Positions 27,160-34,415 of a stretch of 64,000 bases of DNA are shown piece by piece (the stretch's first letter is position 1; every line of letters starts with the position of its first letter). Source of the DNA: Geodermatophilus sabuli (GTDB lineage: Bacteria; Actinomycetota; Actinomycetes; Mycobacteriales; Geodermatophilaceae); the NCBI RefSeq assembly GCF_900215145.1, contig NZ_OBDO01000001.1, forward strand, positions 1 through 64,000, read 5' to 3'. The translations under genes were made by a program, and so were the position numbers. The notes under the pieces were generated by a model. That model made no database searches, had not been told where the DNA came from, and saw nothing but the letters and a program-made list of their open reading frames with translations.

Positions 27160-27168
27160 CCGGCCCGC

Positions 27169-27326
27169 TCACCCCTCCGTGCAGCGGAGCACCGCGTCGA
27201 CGATGGCGTCGTAGCCGGTGTACCGGCACAGGTTGCCGCTGAGCGCCTCCCGGACCTCCGCCTCGGTCGGCGCCGCGACCCGCTGACCCGCTGCCCGACC
27301 AGCCGGTCGGGCACCGTCGCCGTCAC
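27169..27326 (-). pseudogene. Remnant of a CoxS-like [2Fe-2S] molybdenum-hydroxylase subunit
   Basis: The reading frame ending at the TGA at 27169 encodes REALSGNLCRYTGYDAIVDA and then VLRCTEG, the C-terminal signature of CO dehydrogenase/xanthine dehydrogenase small subunits, normally LSGNLCRCTGY. One cluster cysteine is now Tyr. The N-terminal four fifths are missing. Upstream, a GTG at 27326 that overlaps the dioxygenase stop begins MTATVPDRLVGQRV in a different frame. This looks like a deletion that joined the start of one gene to the end of another. Confidence 0.65.
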
Positions 27327-28234
27327 GGGTGCGGCGCCCCCTCCGGCTGCACGATCAGGTCGATCACCGCGTGCCGGAACGGGTTGGCCACCCCGTGGCG
27401 GGCCGCCTGCTCCGGGTCGTCGACCGGCGCGAAGTCCCGCACCAGGCTGCGCTTCACCGCGAACACGGCGTCGGAATCCAGGTAGGGGCTGCCGGCCACG
27501 AAGATGTGGGTGGTGACCGGCGTGTGGCCCGGGGCCTGGGCGATGAAGTGGATGTGCGCGGGCCGGAAGGCGTGCCGCGAGGTGGCGGCCAGCAGCTCGC
27601 CGACGGGGCCGTCGGTCGGGATGGGGTACGGCGCCGGGACGACGGTGCGGAACCAGAAACGGCCCTCGTCGTCGGTGGTGAACAGCCCGCGGCCGTTGCC
27701 CGGCGGCTGGACGTCGGGCCGCTGCACGTCGTAGAAGCCGTCCTCGTCAGCCTGCCAGACGTCGACGACCGCACCCGCGAGAGGGGTGCCCTCGGTGGAG
27801 AGCACCCGCCCGGAGACGACGCACACCTCCCGCCCGCCGACCTCGTCGATCGAGTCGCCGTTCTCGCGCTGCGGGGAGACGGTCATGTGGAACGGCCCGA
27901 GCACGGTGGCCTCGGTGGCGCCGGCGACCTTGCGGTGGTTGATGTTCTCGACCAGCGCCGACACCCCGAGGACGTCGGACAGCAGCACGAACTCCTGCCG
28001 GACGTCGTCGCACTTCTGGCCGGTGCGGGTGAGGAAGTCGATGGCCGCCTCCCACTCCGCGATGGTCGGTTCGACCTCCCGGATCGCGCCGTGCAGGCCG
28101 CGGACCACGGCCTGCAGCAGCTCCCGCAGCCGCTGGTCGGGGGCTTCGGCGAAGCTCTCGACGGTGGCGTCGGTGACGGTCTCCTCGGTGATGTCCTCGG
28201 GGTCGACGGCGGTGGGGTCCTGGTGGGTGGTCAT
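27323..28234 (-). CDS. Hydroxyquinol 1,2-dioxygenase-like intradiol ring-cleavage dioxygenase
   Basis: Non-heme Fe(III) enzyme of 303 residues that opens 1,2-dihydroxyaromatic rings between the hydroxyls, giving muconate or maleylacetate type products. The four iron ligands fit Tyr168 (DGFYDV), Tyr203 (PAPYPI), His227 and His229 (RPAHIHF). The N-terminal helical dimerisation region and GPFHM at about 113-117 are also typical. The sequence resembles the hydroxyquinol branch more than catechol 1,2-dioxygenase, which I infer from the overall pattern. The frame is intact although both neighbours are broken. Its ATG overlaps the upstream pseudogene's stop (ATGA). Confidence 0.9.
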   Translation of the reverse strand: MTTHQDPTAVDPEDITEETVTDATVESFAEAPDQRLRELLQAVVRGLHGAIREVEPTIAEWEAAIDFLTRTGQKCDDVRQEFVLLSDVLGVSALVENINHRKVAGATEATVLGPFHMTVSPQRENGDSIDEVGGREVCVVSGRVLSTEGTPLAGAVVDVWQADEDGFYDVQRPDVQPPGNGRGLFTTDDEGRFWFRTVVPAPYPIPTDGPVGELLAATSRHAFRPAHIHFIAQAPGHTPVTTHIFVAGSPYLDSDAVFAVKRSLVRDFAPVDDPEQAARHGVANPFRHAVIDLIVQPEGAPHP

Positions 28235-28533
28235 GAGTCGCTTCCTCCGGGTGCCGGCGGGTCGAGGGGGATGACGGGTAGCAGCAGCGCCGGCGCCGCG
28301 CCGTGTCGTGGTAGATGGTGTGCAGCGTCGTCGTCGCGCTGGTCACGTGGTGCCGGAGATGCCGACCATGCCGACGTTGCCGTCACACCAGGGCTGCTCG
28401 GCGATCCACTCGATGAGGTCGTAGGAGTCCAGGTCCGTGAGCCCCGCTGTCGGACTTGCCCACCCCCGCGCGGCATCCCGATCACGTGGACGTAGCCGCG
28501 GGAGACGAGGAAGCGGGTGTCCCCGGCCTCCAT
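28231..28533 (-). pseudogene. CocE/NonD-family hydrolase remnant with internal deletion and frameshifts
   Basis: ATG 28533 begins MEAGDTRFLVSRGYVHVIGM and PRG in one frame. VGKSDSGAHG continues in a second frame, and DSYDLIEWIAEQPWCDGNVG then MVGISG, the nucleophile elbow of CocE esterases, in the original register again. The rest of the catalytic and C-terminal domains is missing. The last residues (TTLHTIYHDTA, then ALLLPVIPLDPP) resemble the extreme C-terminus of the same family, ending at a TGA that overlaps the dioxygenase ATG. So a gene of roughly 600 codons seems to have shrunk to about 100. Confidence 0.65.
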
Positions 28534-28716
28534 CGGACCTTCTCCACAGGGGCGACCAGGCCGGCTGCGGGGGGACGGCGGCAGCGTCGGCATCGGGGTC
28601 GGGGCCTCTCGTCGGGCGGGTGGAAGCCCGCACACGCTAGCCACGCCCTGCCGGCCGGGCTGTCCGCCCAGCGGGGGCGGCAGCCGGGAACCGCGACGAA
28701 CCGGTCGTCGCCCCGG

Positions 28717-28881
28717 TCAGAGCAGGACGGCGTCCGCGGCGTCGGCCTGCAGCACGAGGTCGGTCGCGGTGGTCAGCCACCCCGCGACCAGGAGCAGCGG
28801 CCACGGCTGCTCGTGGTCCAGGGACGCCGTCGCCGCGCTGAGCGAGGCCTGGGCGACGGCCCTGCACGCCGTGTTCCGCAT
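28717..28881 (-). CDS. Small hypothetical protein
   Basis: Frame of 54 residues starting MRNTACRAVAQASLSAATAS, with a mildly hydrophobic centre PWPLLLVAGWLTTATDLVLQ. No family is recognised. ATG 28881 has AGGAG 5-9 nt upstream, the main support. The frame stays open upstream to 29031, giving a Cys-rich leader (CDVCPLRMTFSC) that could be part of a longer 104-residue product. It might equally be non-coding. Confidence 0.4.
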   Translation of the reverse strand: MRNTACRAVAQASLSAATASLDHEQPWPLLLVAGWLTTATDLVLQADAADAVLL

Positions 28882-29064
28882 GGGGAGCTCCTCTTCGTCC
28901 GGTGCCCAGGGGATCGGCACCGGCGCGTCGGGACTCCACCCGCGACACGAGAACGTCATCCGCAGGGGGCAGACGTCACATTCGTCCCGCCCCGTGCCGT
29001 CGGCGTCGACGGGTGACCGGCGCGGCCGCACCGGCCACCCCGCCGGCCGGTGCGCCAGTCGCCG

Positions 29065-30057
29065 TCAGCCCGCCGGGACGTGCCCCTGACGGGCGGGGTC
29101 CCCGGCGGTCGCCGGCACGAGCGCGGAGCGCAGTTCGGTGCAGAGCTCGCCCAGCGCCTGCGGAGCGCTGCGGCACAGCTTCGGGAAGGCCAGGTAACCG
29201 TGCGGCATCCCGACGTAGGTCGTCGTCCGCACCGGGACGCCGGCCGCCCGGAGGGCCGCGGCGTAGCGCAGCCCGTCGTCGCGGATGGGGTCGTGCTCGG
29301 CCACCTGCACGAGGGCGGGGGGCAGGCCGCTGTGGTCGGCCGCGAGCAGCGGGGAGACGTACGGGTCGGTGGGGTCCTGCCCGCCCAGGTAGTGGGCGCG
29401 AAAGGCGTCCATGTCGCGCCGGGTGAGGACCGGCGCCTCGGCGTTCTCCGCCACCGAGGGGCTGGCGAAGGTGAGGTCGGTCGCCGGGTACAGCAGCGCC
29501 TGGTGGGTGATCGCGGGGCCGGCCCGGTCCCGGGCCATGAGCGTGACGACGGCGGTGAGGTTGCCGCCGGCGCTGTCGCCCATGACGGCCAGGCGCTGCG
29601 GGTCGCCGCCGAACTCGGCAGCGCGGGCGGCGATGTCCACGAGCGCGGCGTAGCAGTCCTCGGGTGCGGCCGGCCAGGGGTGCGCCGGGGCCAGCCGGTA
29701 CTCGAGCGACACCACAACGGCGCCCACCGTCGCGGCGACGTTGCTGCACAGCCAGTCGGACTGGTCCAGCGAGCCGAGCACCCAGCCGCCGCCGTGGATG
29801 TTGACCACCAGCGGCAGCGACCCGGTGACGTCCTCGGGGCGGTAGACCCGGACCGGGATCGGCTCGGTCGCGCCGGCCACCGTTCCGTCGCGGAGCGAGA
29901 CACCGGGCGCCACGCCGCCGAACAGCAGGTCGGTCACCGGGTTGTGGCCGATCCTCGACTGCTGCGCGCGGGCGATGCGGGCGTCGTCCATGCGGGCGAT
30001 CGACGCCGCCCGGAGCGCTCGCCCCACCAGCCGCACGCGCAGGTCCATCTCGGCCAT
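29065..30057 (-). CDS. Alpha/beta hydrolase, hormone-sensitive-lipase (HSL) family esterase
   Basis: Carboxylesterase of 330 residues. The oxyanion-hole motif HGGGW is at 88-92, and the nucleophile elbow GDSAGG carries Ser162. The acid is in EHDPIRDDG and the catalytic His in GMPHGYL. These are the hallmarks of bacterial HSL-type (family IV) esterases acting on short-chain or hydrophobic esters. No signal peptide is seen. It stands alone: the lectin gene on the same strand is 150 bp away, separated by a strong terminator. Confidence 0.92.
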   Translation of the reverse strand: MAEMDLRVRLVGRALRAASIARMDDARIARAQQSRIGHNPVTDLLFGGVAPGVSLRDGTVAGATEPIPVRVYRPEDVTGSLPLVVNIHGGGWVLGSLDQSDWLCSNVAATVGAVVVSLEYRLAPAHPWPAAPEDCYAALVDIAARAAEFGGDPQRLAVMGDSAGGNLTAVVTLMARDRAGPAITHQALLYPATDLTFASPSVAENAEAPVLTRRDMDAFRAHYLGGQDPTDPYVSPLLAADHSGLPPALVQVAEHDPIRDDGLRYAAALRAAGVPVRTTTYVGMPHGYLAFPKLCRSAPQALGELCTELRSALVPATAGDPARQGHVPAG

Positions 30058-30154
30058 GCCCAGCTCCTCACCACCGGTCGACGTCGAGCCGCGAACGTAG
30101 CGGCTGGGACGGCCGGCCGACCACGGTCCCGGCGCGGGCTCGGACGTGCGGGGG

Positions 30155-30184
30155 CCCCGTGAGGACCGGGGTCCTCACGGGGCT
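30155..30184 (-). terminator. Perfect 14-bp hairpin after the lectin gene
   Basis: GCCCCGTGAGGACC and its exact reverse complement flank a 2-nt loop. It starts 23 bp beyond the lectin stop on that strand and has no T-run. Confidence 0.75.
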
Positions 30185-30207
30185 CTCCTGCGGTCGGCCG
30201 GCTCCGG

Positions 30208-30723
30208 TCAGGCCCCGGCCGGCATCCACTTCTGGTACGAGCCACCGTTGAACGGCATGGTGTAGACGCTGCGCTCGTGGTTGCTGTCCAGGACGAAGCC
30301 GGTGGCCAGGTTCTGCAGGACGACGGTGCCGAAGTCGCTCGACTTCACCAGCCACTTCTGGAACGACCCGCCGTTGCAGCCGAGGGTGTAGACCTGCCGG
30401 CTCGTGTTGCTGTCCAGGCAGCGGTTGGTCGCCGCGCTGTGCAGCGTGACGGTGCCGTGGTCCGAGGGCGTGACGATCCACGTCTGGTACGCGCCGCCGT
30501 TGCGGCCGATGGCGTAGACCTCGCCGCTGTGGTTGCTGTCCAGGACGAACCCGGTGGCGAGGTCCTGCAGGGTGGTCCGGGCGGGCAGGGCTGCCGCCGC
30601 GGCCGGCGCCGACGAGGTGGCCGCGGACGGGGTGGCCGCGGCGGGAGACGACCCCACGAGGGCTGCGCTACCGGCCAGGACGACGAGCAGGGCGGTGCGC
30701 TTGAGCCAGGACGACTTGGACAT
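30208..30723 (-). CDS. Secreted R-type (ricin B) lectin-like protein
   Basis: Exported protein of 171 residues. A signal peptide (basic KRTALLVVLAGSAALVGSS, cleavage near AAA at about 29-31) precedes an Ala/Pro-rich linker. Then come three repeats of about 42 residues, each ending in a QxW motif: YQTW, FQKW and YQKW. This is one complete beta-trefoil of the ricin B type, which binds sugars, standing alone with no attached catalytic domain. Two cysteines, in NRCLDSN and LGCNGG, could form a disulfide. The ATG at 30723 has a CCCTGGAGAACAG upstream stretch containing GGAG. Confidence 0.88.
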   Translation of the reverse strand: MSKSSWLKRTALLVVLAGSAALVGSSPAAATPSAATSSAPAAAAALPARTTLQDLATGFVLDSNHSGEVYAIGRNGGAYQTWIVTPSDHGTVTLHSAATNRCLDSNTSRQVYTLGCNGGSFQKWLVKSSDFGTVVLQNLATGFVLDSNHERSVYTMPFNGGSYQKWMPAGA

Positions 30724-30909
30724 GCGTCTGTTCTCCAGGGATCGGTGCGGGTGGTCACTAGAGAGGAGCGCGTGCGGGTGGTCCTGATACCGGCCGGCCG
30801 TAGGGCTCGGTCGTCCGACCGGGCCCTACGTGGTCGAACGGGGTGGGGTGTCGGTAGCGCCGGTGCCTGCCCGAGCGACCGCGCCTCCTCGACCGGTCGT
30901 CCGCCGAGG

Positions 30910-31044
30910 TCAGACGTTCCGGGGCAGCTCCTCGGCGCGGTCCTCGACGGCGCCGTGGCGTATCAGGCTGACGATGGCCAGGACGAGGCCGCCCCAGATC
31001 ACGACCATCGCCACCACCATCATCACGAGCGCGGCCGTGCTCAT
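30910..31044 (-). CDS. MetS family NSS transporter small subunit
   Basis: Protein of 44 residues: a single helix (LVMMVVAMVVIWGGLVLAIV) and a short charged tail RHGAVEDRAEELPRNV. It matches the small subunits that accompany methionine/alanine NSS transporters in actinobacteria (MetS of Corynebacterium MetPS). ATG 31044 overlaps the stop of the transporter gene by four bases (ATGA), so the two are coupled. It is too short for automatic gene finders. Confidence 0.88.
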   Translation of the reverse strand: MSTAALVMMVVAMVVIWGGLVLAIVSLIRHGAVEDRAEELPRNV

Positions 31045-32675
31045 CGGAGTCCTCCCTCATCGTGCCCGGTCACTGGGCGGTTGCCTGGGGGCGGGTCCGT
31101 CGCCGGGGTCGCGTGCAACGGCGCCGCCGGATCGGAGCCGGGTGGCGGCCCGTCCAGGTGGGTCCCGGCGCGCCACGGCAGTCGGGCGAGGAGGAAGCCG
31201 ACCAGCGGCAGCACCGCGACCAGCAGCCAACCGCAGACCAGCAGCAGCCAGCCGGGGTAGTCCCCGTAGGGCGCGGCGAGGTCGTCTCGCAGCGCGAAGA
31301 CGAGCACGACGGCCAGGCCTGCCGGGGCGACGAGGCTCGTCAGCACGCGCCAGCCGGCGCCGACCCGGGGACGGCCGTGGACGTTGAGGTGCTCGCCGAG
31401 ACCGGCCAGGGCCCGGACCGCCCAGGCGACGATGAGCATGCTGATCAGCGCCACGACGAGGATGCCGTACTGGTTGACGAAGTGGTCGACGACGTCGAGC
31501 ACGTAGATGCCGCTCGTCGTGCTGAAGAGCACCAGGCTCAGCACGGCCGCGGGACCGCCGACCACGAGGGTCGCGGTCAGCCTGCTGGTGTCGAGCTTGT
31601 CGCGGACGGCGGAGATCACGACCTCGATCACGCTGACCAGCGAGGTGATGCCGGCGATGACCAGCGAGCCGAAGAACAGCACGCCGATGAGGGCGCCGGC
31701 CGGGGCCTCGCTGATGATCGTCGGGAAGGCGATGAAGGCCAGTCCGATCCCGTCGCTGGCGACCTCGCCGACCGCGACCCCGCCGGCCTGGGCCATGAAG
31801 CCGAGGGCGGCGAACACGCCGATGCCAGCGAGCAGTTCGAAGCCGGAGTTCGAGAAGCCGACGACGAGGCCGGAGCCGATCATGTCCTCGCGACGGCCGA
31901 CGTACGAGGCGTACGTGATCATGATGCCGAAGCCGATCGACAGCGAGAAGAAGATCTGGCCGAACGCGGCGGCCCAGACGGGAGCCGAGGTGAGTGCCGA
32001 CCAGTCGGGCGTGAAGAGCGCGTCGAGGCCGGCGGCCGCGCCCGGCAGCAGCAGCGCCCGCACCACGAGGGCGGCGAAGGCGAGCACCAGCACCGGGATG
32101 AAGACCAGCGAGGTCGCACCGATACCGCGCTGGACGCCGAGGGCCATGATCACGAGGACGGCCAGCCAGACGAGCACGAGGGGTACGAGCACCCCGGGCA
32201 CCACGTCGGCGGTGACCTGGACATCCCCGGCCTGGAGGAACTCGCCGAAGAAGAACCCCTCGGGGTCGGCGCCCCATGCCTCATCGAGCGAGAAGAACGT
32301 GTAGCGCAGCGCCCAGGCGATGACCGCCGCGTAGTAGATGGCGATGACGAAGCAGATGCCCACCTGCCACCAGCCCAGTCCCTCGGTGCCGCGGCGAAGC
32401 CGGGCGAAGGAGAGCGGTGCAGAGCCGCGGTGGCGGTGGCCGATCGCGTAGTCCAGCAGCAGGAACGGGATGCCGGCGGTCAGCAGCGCGACCAGGTAGG
32501 GCACCACGAAGGCACCGCCGCCGTTCTCGTAGGCGACGTAGGGGAACCGCCAGATGTTGCCGAGCCCGACGGCCGACCCGATCGCCGCCAGGATGAAGAC
32601 GCGCCTGGAGCTGAACGCGCCGCGGCGGCGCTCTTCGTCAGCCTGTCCCGTCGCTCGTCCCGCCGTCGTGCTCAT
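31041..32675 (-). CDS. Sodium-dependent NSS family transporter (MetP-like)
   Basis: Neurotransmitter:sodium symporter of 544 residues with about twelve helices. The TM1 signature GSAVGLGNIWRFPYVAYENG is followed by GGAFVVPYL; the unwound TM6 region is AFGQIFFSLSIGFGIMITYASY. These residues hold substrate and Na+ in LeuT. The partner small subunit overlaps its 3' end, supporting a MetPS-like methionine/alanine importer, though the substrate is inferred. ATG 32675 has GGAGG 5 nt upstream. The C-terminal 45 residues are a Pro/Asp-rich cytoplasmic tail. Confidence 0.92.
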   Translation of the reverse strand: MSTTAGRATGQADEERRRGAFSSRRVFILAAIGSAVGLGNIWRFPYVAYENGGGAFVVPYLVALLTAGIPFLLLDYAIGHRHRGSAPLSFARLRRGTEGLGWWQVGICFVIAIYYAAVIAWALRYTFFSLDEAWGADPEGFFFGEFLQAGDVQVTADVVPGVLVPLVLVWLAVLVIMALGVQRGIGATSLVFIPVLVLAFAALVVRALLLPGAAAGLDALFTPDWSALTSAPVWAAAFGQIFFSLSIGFGIMITYASYVGRREDMIGSGLVVGFSNSGFELLAGIGVFAALGFMAQAGGVAVGEVASDGIGLAFIAFPTIISEAPAGALIGVLFFGSLVIAGITSLVSVIEVVISAVRDKLDTSRLTATLVVGGPAAVLSLVLFSTTSGIYVLDVVDHFVNQYGILVVALISMLIVAWAVRALAGLGEHLNVHGRPRVGAGWRVLTSLVAPAGLAVVLVFALRDDLAAPYGDYPGWLLLVCGWLLVAVLPLVGFLLARLPWRAGTHLDGPPPGSDPAAPLHATPATDPPPGNRPVTGHDEGGLR

Positions 32676-33030
32676 GCGGCCTCCGGTGTCGCGATCCGCC
32701 GAGCCTTGCAAGCTCACGCGGCAGTGGTCCACGTCGTGCATTCGAAGAGAGGATGTCAGGACTCAGGCGCCTCGGCTGTGGAGAGCCCCGGACTCCACGG
32801 TCGAGCCGTGGCTCGACGCCACGGGTCTTCGTCACCTCGGCCTGGCCTCCCGGCGCACCTGCACGGGCGCACGCTCACGCGGACCTCGCCGGGACGGAGC
32901 CGAGACCGGACGACGCATCCGGGGACCATCGTCAGTGCGCCGCCAACGACCTCCATGGCCAGGAGTACCGACTTGAGCGGAGGTCAGGCCCACCACCTGT
33001 CGCCGAGGCCGCCTGGCACCGCGCAAGACG
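32676..33030. other. 355-bp intergenic region without recognised genes
   Basis: It lies between the start of the NSS transporter and the ssrA terminator. It presumably carries the transporter promoter. I see no convincing small gene, RNA or repeat in it, although short Arg-rich frames exist on both strands. Confidence 0.6.
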
Positions 33031-33068
33031 ACGAACCGCCCCGGACCTGGAGGTCCGGGGCGGTTCGT
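33031..33068. terminator. Perfect 18-bp hairpin downstream of ssrA
   Basis: ACGAACCGCCCCGGACCT (33031-33048) pairs exactly with 33051-33068 around a GG spacer. It lies 35 bp beyond the ssrA 3' end on the minus strand. There is no T-tract, as is common for actinobacterial terminators. Confidence 0.8.
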
Positions 33069-33102
33069 CCGCGAGATCTGCGAAGACCTCGGGGTTGGGG
33101 TG

Positions 33103-33477
33103 GGGTGGAGGTGGCGGGAATCGAACCCGCGTCCTCCGACGCATGTCCAGGGCTTCTCCGAGCGCAGTCCGCTTCGTCTCTGCTCGACCCCACCGATCTC
33201 ACGGACGAGACGGTGTGACGGGCCCAGTCGCTGTGCGGTGTCCCGTGCGCGCCCGCGACCGGCACGCACGGTGAGTCATCTAGCTGATGCCAGGATCCGG
33301 GCCGATGACGAACCCGGGCTGACAGACCCGCCTACGCTGCTCAGGCAGCGAGGGCGAAGTCGCGCTGACTGGAGTCGGCGCTTGATTGGTGTGCAACGCG
33401 TGGTTAACGAGCTCATCGTTGCCTTCCTCGGCTCGCTTCCCCTGGCCACCCGACCGAAGTCGAGACCATTCACCCCC
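33103..33477 (-). ncRNA. ssrA: Transfer-messenger RNA (tmRNA)
   Basis: The minus strand folds as tmRNA of about 375 nt. The 5' end GGGGGUG (33477-33471) pairs with CACCUCC (33113-33107) as the acceptor stem, with discriminator A at 33106. The T-arm GGGTTCGATTCCC lies just inside the 3' end. The encoded CC is followed by C rather than A, so CCA must be completed enzymatically. The tag frame at 33379-33341 reads ADSSQRDFALAA then TGA, close to the actinobacterial ADSxQRDYALAA with Phe for Tyr. It is unlinked to smpB. A TACACA stretch just upstream of +1 may be the -10 box. Confidence 0.97.
33341..33379 (-). CDS. tmRNA-encoded proteolysis tag
   Basis: Thirteen codons inside ssrA, from the resume codon GCC to TGA, encode ADSSQRDFALAA. 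The last residues FALAA are the ClpXP degron. It has no start codon of its own: translation resumes here from a stalled ribosome. Confidence 0.93.
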   Translation of the reverse strand, partial: ADSSQRDFALAA

Positions 33478-33757
33478 TGTGTAGTTGTGCGACCAGCGTA
33501 ACGGTCTCCGGGCCGCAGGTGTTCCCCGGGACACCCCTCCATCGGGCGACACGGTCGAGGGGGTACCGGAGACGCCGTCCGGTGACTCGTGCGCGGTGAG
33601 CTGCGCGAGGCGGACCTCGCCGTCCCGTGCGGGCGGGTGGTGGGGCTGGCGAGGTTGATCCGGAGCGTCGTCGTCTCCGTCCTCGTGACCACCTTCTCGG
33701 CGGTTAGTCTGCTCCCCTTGGGACTGTGTCGAACGGCCTACTCCCACAGGGAGGGAC

Positions 33758-34384
33758 ATGTCGAGCGCCGGTGCGCTGACCACCACCTCGTACGCGATCC
33801 TCAGCCTGCTCGCGGTGCGGCCGTCATGGAGCACCTACGAGCTCACCCGGCAGATGGACCGCAGCGTCGGGCGGATGTGGCCCCGCGCGCAGAGCAAGCT
33901 CTACGAGGAGCCGAAGAAACTCGTCGCCCACGGCCTGGCCACGGCCCGGTCGGAGGCGGTCGGCCAGCGCTCGCGCACCATCTACGCGATCACCGACGAG
34001 GGCCGGCAGGCCCTGGCCGCCTGGCACCGGGAGCCCGGCAACGGTCCGGTGCTGGAGTTCGAGCAGCTGCTGAAGCTGGCCTTCGCCGAGCACGGGACGA
34101 CCGCCGACGCCCTCGGCACGCTCGCAGCCGCCCGCCGCTGGGCCGAGGAGCGGAACGTGGCCAACCGGACCGCCGCCGAGGCGTACGCCCCGGGGGACGG
34201 GCCGTTCCCCGAGCGGCTCCCCGAGAACCTGCTGGTGGGCCGGTTCCTCACCGACTTCTACCGGCTGGTCGCCGAGTGGGCCGACTGGGCGACGTCCCAG
34301 GTGCAGCAGTGGCCCGAGGACCCGGGGCGGGCCTCCGCCGACGGAGCGCAGGTGGCCGAGACCGCGCGCCGGGCCCGGTGGTGA
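33758..34384 (+). CDS. PadR family transcriptional regulator
   Basis: Winged-helix regulator of 208 residues. The N-terminal PadR domain holds TSYAILSLLAVRPSWSTYEL, LYEEPKKLVAHGLA and the beta-wing SRTIYAITDEGRQAL. The C-terminal Vir_C-like half (from about 95) is helical and dimerising. ATG 33758 has GGGAGGG 3 nt upstream. A membrane adenylate cyclase gene starts 31 bp downstream on the same strand, so the two may be cotranscribed. The ligand and targets are unknown. Confidence 0.92.
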   Translation: MSSAGALTTTSYAILSLLAVRPSWSTYELTRQMDRSVGRMWPRAQSKLYEEPKKLVAHGLATARSEAVGQRSRTIYAITDEGRQALAAWHREPGNGPVLEFEQLLKLAFAEHGTTADALGTLAAARRWAEERNVANRTAAEAYAPGDGPFPERLPENLLVGRFLTDFYRLVAEWADWATSQVQQWPEDPGRASADGAQVAETARRARW

Positions 34385-34415
34385 GCGCCGGCCCCGGGAC
34401 CCCGCCGGGGGCGTC

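Noticed and set aside
27169-28533. Genomic island or transposon scar
   Set aside because: No transposase, integrase, terminal repeats or change in composition; ordinary deletion and decay explain it.
33115-33135. tRNA-like T-arm that could be a tRNA gene
   Set aside because: It belongs to the tmRNA acceptor-T domain; no anticodon arm is in the right place.
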